A DNA stretch of 36,702 nucleotides from Treponema sp. (GCA_017525605.1 JAFXSM010000047.1:1-36702); one strand, 5' to 3'. Shown: positions 24,030 through 32,853, numbered from the stretch's first letter. Notes: a model not told the origin generated them from the letters alone. A program made the numbers and translations.

Positions 24030-24923
24030 TTACGATTCAGAAACAGTGACGCTTTCTTCGAATGCATCTTCGTAATCAGAACCGGCAGGAACTTTGACCG
24101 ACTTCAATTTCGGGCAGCCGAAGAAAGCCATCGAACCGAACGTCACAGGCTCATTTCCCTCGAAAACGACTTCCTCAAGATTCTCGCAGTTGATGAACGC
24201 ACCGGAATCGATTGTGGTGACATTCGCAGGAATCGTGATTTTTTTCAGGTTGTCGCAGAACATGAATGCGGACGTTCCGATGTACTCGACGCTTTTCGGA
24301 ATCGAAATCGACTCGAAGCGTCCGAACGAAAGAGAAGATGTTCCAAGAAGTTTCGTATCGAGAGGAAGAACAGCATCTTTCAGGAAAGTGTCGTCAACCG
24401 ACTCGTCATCGGAATCCGCGTCCAATGCGTACAGGACGGATTTCGTCTCGGAGTTGTACATGAAGTCTCCAAGCTCCACATACGCCTTGTTCTTCAGAAG
24501 AACATCCCTCGTGTTGTCGAACGAATTGATTGAAACGTCAGTGAGGCTCGAAGGAATGCTTTTGATTTTGAGTTTTCCGCAACCGACAAACGCGTTGGGA
24601 GCTATGATTTCAAGGTTGTCAGGAAGATTGATTTCCTCAAGGTTTTCGCAGCCGCCGAACGCATCGCTTCCGATTTCGTAAACATTGTCGGAGAAAACGA
24701 CTTTCCTCAGATTCTTGCACTCAAAGAAAGCGGAATCTCCGATGTACTCAAGGCTTTCAGGCAGGACGACTTCCTCGATTTCGTCGCTCGACTGGAAGAC
24801 AAAATCGCCATCAAAATTGTCGATGCTCGTTATGCCTTCAGGAACCACGACCTTTTTGTCATGTCCGTTGTATGAAGTCAGAATCTTCATGTCGTCTTCT
24901 TCGAAAATCTCAAAATCGCCCAT
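24030..24923 (-). CDS. BspA-type leucine-rich-repeat protein (LRR_5)
   Basis: A 297-residue protein made almost wholly of about 23-residue BspA/TpLRR repeats (for example SLEYIGDSAFFECKNLRKV, then VYEIGSDAFGGCENLEEI, then VTTIDSGAFINCENLEEV). There is a repeat-poor acidic stretch around 135-180. Such repeats mediate protein binding and are abundant in treponemes. There is no signal peptide, so this copy is probably cytoplasmic. AGGAGG lies seven bases before the ATG and overlaps the carA stop codon (TAG within TAGGAGG), so it is translated directly after carA. Why it is tied to a pyrimidine gene is unclear. Confidence 0.88.
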   Translation of the reverse strand: MGDFEIFEEDDMKILTSYNGHDKKVVVPEGITSIDNFDGDFVFQSSDEIEEVVLPESLEYIGDSAFFECKNLRKVVFSDNVYEIGSDAFGGCENLEEINLPDNLEIIAPNAFVGCGKLKIKSIPSSLTDVSINSFDNTRDVLLKNKAYVELGDFMYNSETKSVLYALDADSDDESVDDTFLKDAVLPLDTKLLGTSSLSFGRFESISIPKSVEYIGTSAFMFCDNLKKITIPANVTTIDSGAFINCENLEEVVFEGNEPVTFGSMAFFGCPKLKSVKVPAGSDYEDAFEESVTVSES

Positions 24924-24934
24924 GTGAAAACCTC

Positions 24935-26239
24935 CTAAGCCCTGTGCTCTTTTGTGTTCTTGATTGTCGATGCGAAATATTTTATCGCGTCAATGCGCTC
25001 CGTAGTCGCCTCAAAATTCTTGAGGTACGAATGGTCGTTTATCAGCTTGACGAATTCGTCGAAAAGGAAGCTCGTGTCGAGTGGGCCCGAAGCCGCTTCC
25101 GGGTGGAACTGAACGCTGAAGCTCGGAGTGTCGGTGTAAGAGATTCCCTCGCAAGTGCCGTCGTTCGTGTTCACGAAGCTCAAGACCGCGCCTTTCGGAA
25201 GAGTATCGTTCTCGACCGCATATCCGTGGTTCTGCGAAGAAATGTAGACTCGGCCGGTTTTCAGATATTTCACAGGCTGGTTCGCGCCTCTGTGCCCGTA
25301 CTTGAGCTTTGAAGTTTTTGCGCCCTTCGCCAATGCAAGAAGCTGATGACCAAGGCAGATTCCGAAAATCGGCAAATCTTTTTCAAGAAGTTTTTTGATT
25401 TCTTCTATTATCGTAACGTTGTCGCTTGGGTCGCCAGGCCCGTTCGAAAGCATAACGCCGTCAGGATTCTCGGCAAGGATTTGTGCGGCTGTCGCAGTGC
25501 AAGGCATCGTGACGACTTCCAGACCGCGCTTCAAAAGTTCCCTTCTGATGTTCGCCTTTGCGCCGAAATCCCAAAGAACGACTTTCTTTCCCTTTCCGTC
25601 TTTCATTGCGATTTCAGGGTCGTTCTCTTTCGTGCCGTCGGCGCGGACAGGAACTGCCTTGTACTTCGCGCTCTCGGCAAAGACAGACTGCGCGTCCTTT
25701 TCAATTTTCACAGCGTCGCATGAAACTGTCTCGACAGCTTTTTCTATTCTGTATGATTTGATTTTTTCAAGAAGCTTTGCTTTTTCGTTTTCGTCCTGCA
25801 GTGCCGCGAAATTCTTCTTCGCCTCGTCAGAATCTCCCGCAATAATCATGCCGTTCATAACGCCTGCCTCGCGGAGAACTTTCGTCAAAGCACGGGTGTC
25901 GATGTCGTAAAGACCGATGACATTCTGATTTTTAAGCCACTCGTCGATTTTTCCTTCGCACCTGAAATTCGAAGGCTCCTCGCACCATGAGCGGACGATA
26001 TATCCTTTTACGTGAATTTTTGAGCTCTCAAAATCTGGATTTATAATTCCGTAATTTCCGATAAGAGGAAAAGTTTGTGTGACAATCTGTCCAAAGTAAC
26101 TTGGATCAGTCAGAGTTTCCAGGTATCCGTTCATACCCGTCGTAAAAACTGCTTCTCCGATTATGCATCCAGAAGCTCCAAAACTTTTTCCATCAAAGAC
26201 CAGTCCGTTCGCCAGGACGAGGCATGCTTTAGTATTCAT
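24935..26239 (-). CDS. carA: Carbamoyl-phosphate synthase small (glutaminase) subunit
   Basis: CarA splits glutamine and passes ammonia to CarB to make carbamoyl phosphate for arginine and pyrimidines. The N-terminal CPSase domain has VFTTGMNGYLETLTDPSY (31-48); the class I glutaminase domain has nucleophile Cys295 (FGICLGHQ), with His379 and Glu381 (FHPEA). At 434 residues it is longer than usual (about 360-390): the linker between domains (about 172-217) is expanded and a roughly 35-residue tail is added. No carB is adjacent. No ribosome site precedes the ATG at 26239, but a TATAAT ends 11 bases upstream, so the mRNA is nearly leaderless. The LRR gene follows 11 bases later. Confidence 0.94.
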   Translation of the reverse strand: MNTKACLVLANGLVFDGKSFGASGCIIGEAVFTTGMNGYLETLTDPSYFGQIVTQTFPLIGNYGIINPDFESSKIHVKGYIVRSWCEEPSNFRCEGKIDEWLKNQNVIGLYDIDTRALTKVLREAGVMNGMIIAGDSDEAKKNFAALQDENEKAKLLEKIKSYRIEKAVETVSCDAVKIEKDAQSVFAESAKYKAVPVRADGTKENDPEIAMKDGKGKKVVLWDFGAKANIRRELLKRGLEVVTMPCTATAAQILAENPDGVMLSNGPGDPSDNVTIIEEIKKLLEKDLPIFGICLGHQLLALAKGAKTSKLKYGHRGANQPVKYLKTGRVYISSQNHGYAVENDTLPKGAVLSFVNTNDGTCEGISYTDTPSFSVQFHPEAASGPLDTSFLFDEFVKLINDHSYLKNFEATTERIDAIKYFASTIKNTKEHRA

Positions 26240-26250
26240 ACTAAAACGTC

Positions 26251-26256
26251 ATTATA
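26251..26256 (-). promoter_or_regulatory. -10 box just upstream of carA
   Basis: TATAAT on the minus strand ends 11 bases before the carA ATG, implying a leader of about 4-6 nt. The -35 region (TTTTCC at 17-bp spacing) is a weak match. Confidence 0.45.
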
Positions 26257-26396
26257 TCGGAACTTTTTTATATGGAAAAGACAAGCAGACTTTTTTGATT
26301 TTCCCAAAAAAAATACAACCATAATTGTAATATGGGCTGAATTTACAAATCTTCTCTTTGTGGGAAAAAGATGATTTGTGTTCTTGAATTTTTCCT

Positions 26397-26762
26397 ATGG
26401 GAGAAACGAGAAAATATCTGGCAGAAAATCTTAGGATGCTCCGAAAAAGAAATTCCATGACGCAATCGGAGCTGGCAGAAAAGGCGGGAACAAGCACGAA
26501 CACGATAAGCGACATCGAATGCGAAAAGACATGGCCGACTGACGAGACGTTCGAGAAAATTGCGGATGTCTTCTCGATAAAGGTGTGCGAGATTCTCATG
26601 GAACCGAAAAATCTTGACAGGCTCCTGGAACAGCAGAACGCAAACGCGGAAGAAAACATTCAGAAATACATCGATTTGCTTTTCGAGGTGCACGAAGCCG
26701 CAAAAGAGATTCCGACGAACGTCATTCAGAAACTTCATTACAATATTTCTCACATGAAGTAG
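26397..26762 (+). CDS. XRE-family helix-turn-helix regulator
   Basis: A 121-residue DNA-binding protein. The Cro/CI-type HTH spans about 8-65 (MTQSELAEKAGTSTNTISDIE), followed by a helical tail that may dimerise. It is divergent from carA and 47 bases ahead of a second, related XRE gene; both share the pattern E-x2-K-x-W-P-x-D-x3-E-x-IA. No clear ribosome binding site precedes the ATG. The target is unknown; carA or the gene itself are natural candidates by position. Confidence 0.85.
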   Translation: MGETRKYLAENLRMLRKRNSMTQSELAEKAGTSTNTISDIECEKTWPTDETFEKIADVFSIKVCEILMEPKNLDRLLEQQNANAEENIQKYIDLLFEVHEAAKEIPTNVIQKLHYNISHMK

Positions 26763-26772
26763 CGTTTTACTC

Positions 26773-26801
26773 TTGATTTTATGTTATCTCTTTAATATAA
26801 A
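26773..26801 (+). promoter_or_regulatory. Promoter of the second XRE gene, leaderless arrangement
   Basis: TTGATT (26773-26778) and TATAAA (26796-26801) are separated by exactly 17 bases. The ATG at 26810 lies where transcription would begin, and no ribosome site is present. Confidence 0.6.
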
Positions 26802-26809
26802 TCTAGTAT

Positions 26810-27124
26810 ATGAACGAAACTACAAAAATCCGTGCGATAATGGCGTACAACATCAGAAAATTGCGTGAAACCAGAGGCTTTACGCAGCAGGAACTTGCCA
26901 CAAAATGCAAGATTACACCGCTTGCCGTCTGCAAAATCGAGGGCGGCAAAGTCTGGCCGAAGGATTCATCTGTTGAAAGCATTGCTTCTGCGCTTGGAGT
27001 CGAGTCACAGGATCTTTTCGTGAACAAGAGAATAGAAGACACTCTGAACGAAAAAATCGACGTTCTGCAGAAGACGCTCTCTGAATTGCAGGGTCTGACG
27101 GCTGCCATCAACAAGGCAAACTGA
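26810..27124 (+). CDS. XRE-family helix-turn-helix regulator
   Basis: A 104-residue regulator with an HTH at about 9-66 (GFTQQELATKCKITPLAVCKIE) and a C-terminal helical, coiled-coil-like tail (DTLNEKIDVLQKTLSEL). It resembles the preceding XRE gene along the whole HTH, so the two are probably tandem paralogues. It has its own promoter and appears leaderless. The next gene is pheT. Confidence 0.85.
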   Translation: MNETTKIRAIMAYNIRKLRETRGFTQQELATKCKITPLAVCKIEGGKVWPKDSSVESIASALGVESQDLFVNKRIEDTLNEKIDVLQKTLSELQGLTAAINKAN

Positions 27125-27165
27125 ATTTCCCGAGGCTTCTTTTGATTGTTTGATTCAATCTCTTT

Positions 27166-27200
27166 CGATAAAATCAAGAAGTATATATTTCATTTTATCG
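27166..27200 (+). promoter_or_regulatory. Inverted repeat in the pheT leader
   Basis: CGATAAAAT (27166-27174) pairs with ATTTTATCG (27192-27200), 9 bp with a 17-nt loop, ending at the GAGG ribosome site of pheT. It could be an operator or a hairpin that limits translation. It does not resemble a T-box. Confidence 0.45.
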
Positions 27201-27209
27201 AGGATTCAA

Positions 27210-29555
27210 ATGCCAAAAATCGAAGTGAACGAGAAGCTTTTCTTCAATCTTCTCGGAACAAAATACGATTACGACACGCTTGAGAAGAAACTCACTTGCG
27301 CAAAAGCAGAGCTTGATGAGAAGCCTGACATGACACAGAGCGATGACGAAAGAGTCATCAAAATCGAACTGAACGACACGAACAGACCGGACTTGTGGTC
27401 TACAGGCGGCGTGACGCGCAACCTCAGGCTCCATGCCGGCGCAAAACGCTCCGATTACTCGAAATTCCTTTCTAGGCAGGGAAATCTTAAGGACACTGCC
27501 GACAGAATAATTTACGTCGATGAGTCGGTCAAAGACGTTCGTCCGTACATCGTCTCATTCGTGATTTCTGGAAAGCCGATTGACGACCCGATGCTCAAGG
27601 ACATCATCCAGACGCAGGAAAAACTTTGCTGGAACTTCGGAAGAAAGCGAAAGACGATTGCGATGGGTGTCTACAGGGTTTCCGCGCTCAAATGGCCAGT
27701 TCATTACGTCGGCGTAAATCCTGACACGACATCGTTCATTCCGCTCCAGTGCGATTCGCCTATGACTTGCAGGCAGATTGTGGCTGAGCATCCGAAAGGC
27801 AAGGAATTCGGCTGGATTTTGAAAGACGAAGACACATACCCTCTTCTCAAAGACGACAAGGGCGAAGTCCTGTCGATGCCACCGATTATCAACTCGGCGA
27901 CGCTCGGCGCAGTTCAGGTCGGCGACAAGGATTTGATGGTCGAATTGACCGGCGACAACATCGAAAACCTTCTTTTGAGCGCGAACATCGTTGCCTGTGA
28001 TTTCTTTGACGCAGGATACGAAATTCTTCCGGTCAAAGTAGTGCATCCGTATGACACAGGACTCGGAAAAGAAATCATCGCTCCGTTCTACTTCCAGAAA
28101 ACGACGAAGGCAACTCTCGCCGCAATCAACAAAAAGCTCGGCGTTGACCTGACGAAAGAGCAGGTTCTCGATGCACTTACGCGCATGGACAACGACGTTA
28201 TCGCATCCGACTTTGCCGCAACGGAAAAAACAGAGAAATATCTCAAGGCAAACAAGAGCGACGTTGAATTCACGCTCTCCCCTGCCCCATACAGAAACGA
28301 CTTCCTCCACGAAGTTGATATAATAGAAGACGTTATGATTGGTCTCACGCTCGACTTCTTCAAGCCGCAGAGACCGAACGACTTCACAATCGGACATCTT
28401 TCCCCAGTGACAGTATTCAGCAGAAAGGCAAAGGAAATCATGGTGGGCTTGGGCTATCAGGAGATGATTTTCAATTATCTCGGCTCAAAGCGCGACTACA
28501 TCGACAGGATGAACATCACTTCCGAGAAAGTAATCGAAATCCTGAACCCGATGAGCGAGAACTACCAGTTCGTCCGCCCTTCGATTATCGCGTCCCTCCT
28601 GCGTGCTGAAAGTGCCGCTGCAAATGCGATCTTCCCTCACAAGATTTTCGAAATCGGAAAAGTCGCGTTCCTGGACGAAAAAGAGAACACAGGCACAAAG
28701 ACGATTCAGTCACTCGGATTCCTCACAGCGGCGAACAACGCGAACTTCAACGACATGGCTTCGGAAGTTGCGACTGTCATGTATTACCTCGACCACAAAT
28801 ACGAGGTCGTCGAGACATCTGACCCGAGATTCATCCCTGGCCGTCAGGCTGGAGTTCTCGTTGACGGAAAGCAGATTGGCGTTTTCGGCGAAGTTCACCC
28901 GCAGGTTTTGGAGAACTGGCAGATTTCTGTTCCATGCGTAGCCGGCGAACTCAACGTGGAAGCACTGATGCCAAAAGAGAAGCCGCACTCAAAGCCTGTT
29001 GAAGCTAAAAAAGAGCCGTCGAAATCAGCTGGAAACACTTCCCCTGCGGAAATCGACCCGGCTGCATATTTCGACTCGCACGTTCAGCTTCTCGTCGCAA
29101 AAATCGAGAAAGTCGAGACGAATCCGCAGGGCGACAAGCTCTACATCGAGACAATGGACGACGGATCTGGAACACCGAGAATCATTCAGTCTGGATTGCG
29201 CCCGTATCTGAAAGAAGAGGAACTTCTCGGTCAGCACGTCATCATCGCGGCAAACCTTGCGCCACGAAAGATGAAGGGCGTTGAGAGCCGCGGAATGCTC
29301 CTTGCGTGCGACTACACAGAAAACGGCGAGGAGAAGGTCGAGCTTCTCACAGCTCCGTGGGCAAAACCGGGAACTGTCATAACGCTCGAAGGCTCTTCGT
29401 TTGCCGGTGAGAAACCTATTAAAATCGACATCGACAAGTTCGCGAAAGTTTCTTACAACATCAAGGACCACACTTTCGTAATCGCGGGCAAAAAAGCACT
29501 TGCAGACGGAAAGGAAATCAAAACCGTGAAATCTGACAACTGCGAAGTCTGCTAA
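27210..29555 (+). CDS. pheT: Phenylalanyl-tRNA synthetase beta chain with C-terminal EMAP-II-like tRNA-binding domain
   Basis: The beta chain works with PheS to charge tRNA-Phe. The first 560 or so residues are of the archaeal/eukaryotic type that spirochaetes carry: it starts directly with MPKIEVNEKLFFNLLG and lacks the N-terminal OB-fold of ordinary bacterial beta chains. A Lys/Glu/Pro linker (about 590-612) leads to an OB-fold of the EMAP-II/MetRS C-terminal type from about 618 (YFDSHVQLLVAKIEKVE, then LPYL-like and NLAPRKMKGVESRGMLLA), giving 781 residues in all. The extra domain probably replaces the missing tRNA-binding fold. The start at 27210 has GAGG seven bases upstream; an earlier in-frame ATG has none. 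pheS is not adjacent. Confidence 0.93.
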   Translation: MPKIEVNEKLFFNLLGTKYDYDTLEKKLTCAKAELDEKPDMTQSDDERVIKIELNDTNRPDLWSTGGVTRNLRLHAGAKRSDYSKFLSRQGNLKDTADRIIYVDESVKDVRPYIVSFVISGKPIDDPMLKDIIQTQEKLCWNFGRKRKTIAMGVYRVSALKWPVHYVGVNPDTTSFIPLQCDSPMTCRQIVAEHPKGKEFGWILKDEDTYPLLKDDKGEVLSMPPIINSATLGAVQVGDKDLMVELTGDNIENLLLSANIVACDFFDAGYEILPVKVVHPYDTGLGKEIIAPFYFQKTTKATLAAINKKLGVDLTKEQVLDALTRMDNDVIASDFAATEKTEKYLKANKSDVEFTLSPAPYRNDFLHEVDIIEDVMIGLTLDFFKPQRPNDFTIGHLSPVTVFSRKAKEIMVGLGYQEMIFNYLGSKRDYIDRMNITSEKVIEILNPMSENYQFVRPSIIASLLRAESAAANAIFPHKIFEIGKVAFLDEKENTGTKTIQSLGFLTAANNANFNDMASEVATVMYYLDHKYEVVETSDPRFIPGRQAGVLVDGKQIGVFGEVHPQVLENWQISVPCVAGELNVEALMPKEKPHSKPVEAKKEPSKSAGNTSPAEIDPAAYFDSHVQLLVAKIEKVETNPQGDKLYIETMDDGSGTPRIIQSGLRPYLKEEELLGQHVIIAANLAPRKMKGVESRGMLLACDYTENGEEKVELLTAPWAKPGTVITLEGSSFAGEKPIKIDIDKFAKVSYNIKDHTFVIAGKKALADGKEIKTVKSDNCEVC

Positions 29556-29573
29556 CGAATAAAAAGTCTAAAT

Positions 29574-29721
29574 GTCGAGTTAATGCAAAATATAAGGCTG
29601 GAAACAAGCTCCCGACGGGAACCTGACCACAAAAACGGCAGTACCGCTTCGCGGTGGCTGAGTGTTTTTGTGGTCAGAACCCCGTCTCCGCTTGTTTCCG
29701 TCCTAAATTCGTAAAACTCGA
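29574..29721. ncRNA. Long interrupted palindrome, candidate structured RNA or miniature element
   Basis: Nested stems span almost the whole gap after pheT: TCGAGTT (29574-29580) with AACTCGA (29715-29721); GGAAACAAGC (29600-29609) with GCTTGTTTCC (29690-29699); GACGGG (29614-29619) with CCCGTC (29681-29686); a 14-bp stem CTGACCACAAAAAC (29623-29636) with its complement at 29664-29677; and ACCGC-ttc-GCGGT at the tip (29643-29655). There is no T-run. It could be a small RNA, an attenuator or a non-autonomous mobile repeat. Confidence 0.6.
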
Positions 29722-29746
29722 TATTCAATCTAAAAAAGTAAAATAA

Positions 29747-31138
29747 ATGGTACAAAATACAATCGAGACAAAATATGGTCGTGTCCGGGGTTTTGAAAAG
29801 GACGGGTGCGTTGAATTCTTGGGCATTCCGTTTGCGAAGCCGCCGGTCGGGGTGCTTTCGTTCAAGCATCCGCTTCCGCCAGAAAAATGGGAGGGCGTGT
29901 TTGACGCAACTTCGGGAAGCAAAAATCCGGTTCAGCATGTGGGGCACACTGGCTCGCCGAACATGAGCCAGGACTGCCTTTACATGAACATTTTCGTTCC
30001 GAAAACGGAAAAAACGAATCTTCCGGTCCTCGTTTGGATTTTCGGCGGCTCGTACGCGGAAGGCGGAGCTGGCGCAAGAGAGGAAAACGGCGAGAGGCTT
30101 TTGTACGACGTTTCGAAAATAGCGGTCGAAACTGAATCAATCGTCGTAACGTTCAACTACAGATTGAATTTGTACGGATTTCTGAACCTGAGCTTTATGG
30201 AAGAAAATTCGGACGGTGAAAATTCAGCAAATTCAGCAAAAGAAAAAAGATTCGACAGAAACTGCGGATTGTTCGACCAGATATTCGCATTGAAATTCAT
30301 CAGCGAAAACATCGCTGCGTTCGGCGGCGACAAAAAGAACGTCACATTGTTCGGGCAGTCGGCAGGCGGAGCTTGCATTCTCGCGCTGATGACCATGGAG
30401 GAAGCGTCGCCGCTTTTCCAGAAAGCATACGTCATGTCGGCGTGCATCGAGCATTTTTTCACGGAAGAGGAAAGCAGGAAAAACACGCGGAGGTATCTCA
30501 ATCACCTGAACATAAAGGAAAACGAGCTCGACAAGCTTTTTTCGCTTTCGACGGAGAAGGTTGTTATGGCGAACAAAAAATTCACTTCCGAGATGAGATT
30601 CAAAAGGTTCGAGATGAGGTGCGCATTTTCGCCGACAATCGACGGAATCACATTGAAAGGCGAGCCGAAGAAAAACGCTATGGATTCCACAAAGCCGCTT
30701 TTAATCGGAACAGTTGAAGAAGAGGCGAACCCGTTCACACTTCCGCTTCCGACTCCGCTTCTCTTCTTCATGTCGAAAGTGCTGAAAATCAAACCAGAGC
30801 GAAACGGAAAGGACTTCAAGCACAGAATCAGCGACGCGGTGACGAAAATCATCTATGTAAATCCGCTCGACGAACTTCTTTCGAACTACAAAGGCGACGC
30901 GTGGAGATACCTCTACACATACGCGACACCGGATTCGCTCGAGAAAGGTCTCGGCTGCTACCATTTTTGCGACGTTCCGGTTCTCATGGGTCAAAGCACG
31001 AAAATTGAATGCGTGGACGATGAGGAATCCGTCAATGTCGGAAAAAAACTCCGGGCTATCCTGAAAAAATTTGCATGGGAAGGAACACCGGGCTGGTACA
31101 AAAACACGTCGGTTTCGGATTGTCAAATCCTTTATTGA
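29747..31138 (+). CDS. Type-B carboxylesterase
   Basis: A 463-residue alpha/beta-hydrolase esterase (PnbA-like). The N-terminal signature CVEFLGIPFAKPPVG, the SQDCLYMNIFVP block and the nucleophile elbow GQSAGG with Ser205 are clear. The oxyanion segment reads WIFGGSYAEG in place of the usual HGGG-type motif. There is no signal peptide, so it acts in the cytoplasm, perhaps on small acyl esters. It is slightly shorter than typical members (about 490-500). No ribosome site is visible before the ATG at 29747; it follows the palindromic element by 25 bases. Confidence 0.87.
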   Translation: MVQNTIETKYGRVRGFEKDGCVEFLGIPFAKPPVGVLSFKHPLPPEKWEGVFDATSGSKNPVQHVGHTGSPNMSQDCLYMNIFVPKTEKTNLPVLVWIFGGSYAEGGAGAREENGERLLYDVSKIAVETESIVVTFNYRLNLYGFLNLSFMEENSDGENSANSAKEKRFDRNCGLFDQIFALKFISENIAAFGGDKKNVTLFGQSAGGACILALMTMEEASPLFQKAYVMSACIEHFFTEEESRKNTRRYLNHLNIKENELDKLFSLSTEKVVMANKKFTSEMRFKRFEMRCAFSPTIDGITLKGEPKKNAMDSTKPLLIGTVEEEANPFTLPLPTPLLFFMSKVLKIKPERNGKDFKHRISDAVTKIIYVNPLDELLSNYKGDAWRYLYTYATPDSLEKGLGCYHFCDVPVLMGQSTKIECVDDEESVNVGKKLRAILKKFAWEGTPGWYKNTSVSDCQILY

Positions 31139-31214
31139 GAATCTCTTTTTTGTTAGACTAAACCGGAAGTTAAAGCTAGAGTTCAATCTATCTTTAATAA
31201 TGCAATAATTCATT

Positions 31215-31233
31215 TTTCCGGTTTTGCCGGAAA
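31215..31233 (+). promoter_or_regulatory. Hairpin upstream of uxaA
   Basis: TTTCCGG (31215-31221) pairs with CCGGAAA (31227-31233). It lies 35 bases before the uxaA ATG and could be an operator or leader hairpin. AGAGGT follows as the ribosome site. Confidence 0.4.
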
Positions 31234-31267
31234 CTTTTCAAAGATACGAATCAAGAGGTAACTATCG

Positions 31268-32830
31268 ATGAGTAAAATCGCCATCAGAATTAACTCGGCA
31301 GATGTCGTTGCAGTCGCGCTCCAGCCGCTTTCAAAAGGAACAGAAGTGACGCTTGAGGCAATGGACGACGTTCCAGAGGTGACAGTCACGCTGCAGGAGG
31401 ACATCACTGCCGGTCACAAATTCGCGCTCAAGGACATCAAAAAGGACGAGCCAATCATAAAGTACGGTTATCCGATTGGTGCCGCAAAAGAAGAAATCAA
31501 GAAGGGATTCCACGTCCACACTCACAATATCCACACGCTTCTTTCTGAAAAACTCGAATACACATACAAAGAAGATGCCGCAAAATCAGCTTACGAGAAC
31601 TGGTACAAGGAGACTGAAAAGCTCCGCGCGAACGTTCCGACAGTCAATGTCTATCCGCGCGAGGACGGAAGAGTCGGCTCAAGAAACGAAATCTGGATTG
31701 TCCCGCTCGTCGGCTGCGTTAACAAGATTTCCGAGAATCTCGCTGCATGGGCAAACGGAAAATTCCTCGGCGGAGAACCGGGACCAAAAGTTGACGGCGG
31801 ACTTGAAGGCGTGTTCACTTGGACACATCCTTACGGCTGCTCTCAGATGGGCGCAGACAAAGAGACGACCGCAACAGTCCTCGCTGACCTCGTGAAACAC
31901 CCGAATGCCGGCGGCGTTCTCGTTGTCTCGCTCGGCTGCGAAGAGAACAACATTCCGTATTTCAAGAACTTCCTCGGAGAGTATGACGAGAACCGCGTGA
32001 AATTCATGGTCACTCAGGATTTTGAGGACGAACTTGCGGAAGGAAAGAAACTTCTGACGGAGCTTGTCGAGTACGCGTCAAAATTCAAGAGAGAGCCTCG
32101 CCCGCTCACGGACATCGTTCTCGGAATGAAGTGCGGCGGTTCGGACGGAATGAGCGGAATCACGGCGAACGCGCTCATCGGACGCATCTGCGACGCGATG
32201 ACAGGAATGGGCGGCCGCGTCATGCTCACGGAAGTCCCGGAGATGTTCGGTGCTGAACAGATGCTCATGAACCGCTGCGTTGACAAGTCGAGGTTCGACA
32301 ACACCGTGAACCTCATCAACGGATTCAAAGATTACTATGCTCGCCACAACCAAGTCTGCTACGAGAACCCAAGCCCGGGAAACAAGGCCGGCGGAATCAC
32401 GACGCTCGAAGACAAGTCCCTCGGCTGCGTTCAGAAAGGCGGAAAGGCGCCTGTAACAGGCGTTTTGAAGTACGGCGAAAGATTGACCGAAAAAGGACTC
32501 ACGCTCCTCGAAGGACCGGGCAACGACATCGTTTCAACAACTGACATGACAGCTGCCGGCGCGAACATCATCCTGTTCTCAACCGGACGCGGAACACCGC
32601 TCGGCGCACCAGTTCCGACAGTCAAAATCGCGACGAACCACCCGCTCGCACAGAAAAAATCCGGCTGGATTGACTTTGACGCAGCGCGCCTTTTGGACGA
32701 GCCAAGCGACAGCGTCCGCGACGCACTTCTCAACCAGATTTGCGACATCGTTTCCGGCCGCGCGGTAACAAAGAACGAGCACAACGGCTACAGGGAAATA
32801 GCGATTTTCAAGGACGGAGTCACGCTGTAA
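31268..32830 (+). CDS. uxaA: Altronate dehydratase
   Basis: UxaA dehydrates D-altronate to 2-keto-3-deoxygluconate in galacturonate breakdown. The 520-residue protein has the N-terminal SAF domain (about 1-95, with GFHVHTHNIHT) followed by the full UxaA core (SRNEIWIVPLVGCVNK, VFTWTHPYGCSQMG, SLGCEENN, MKCGGSDGMSGITANALIG and STGRGTPLGAPVPTVKIATN), so both halves that are split in some relatives are fused. It fits the pectin genes at 7283-10661, whose galacturonate it would process. AGAGGT lies about nine bases before the ATG and a strong terminator follows; no uxaB or uxaC is adjacent. Confidence 0.93.
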   Translation: MSKIAIRINSADVVAVALQPLSKGTEVTLEAMDDVPEVTVTLQEDITAGHKFALKDIKKDEPIIKYGYPIGAAKEEIKKGFHVHTHNIHTLLSEKLEYTYKEDAAKSAYENWYKETEKLRANVPTVNVYPREDGRVGSRNEIWIVPLVGCVNKISENLAAWANGKFLGGEPGPKVDGGLEGVFTWTHPYGCSQMGADKETTATVLADLVKHPNAGGVLVVSLGCEENNIPYFKNFLGEYDENRVKFMVTQDFEDELAEGKKLLTELVEYASKFKREPRPLTDIVLGMKCGGSDGMSGITANALIGRICDAMTGMGGRVMLTEVPEMFGAEQMLMNRCVDKSRFDNTVNLINGFKDYYARHNQVCYENPSPGNKAGGITTLEDKSLGCVQKGGKAPVTGVLKYGERLTEKGLTLLEGPGNDIVSTTDMTAAGANIILFSTGRGTPLGAPVPTVKIATNHPLAQKKSGWIDFDAARLLDEPSDSVRDALLNQICDIVSGRAVTKNEHNGYREIAIFKDGVTL

Positions 32831-32853
32831 AGCGCATTTGAAAATTTGACAAG

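Noticed and set aside
27125..27209. T-box leader before pheT
   Set aside because: The leader is too short and lacks a T-box-like sequence and terminator pair.
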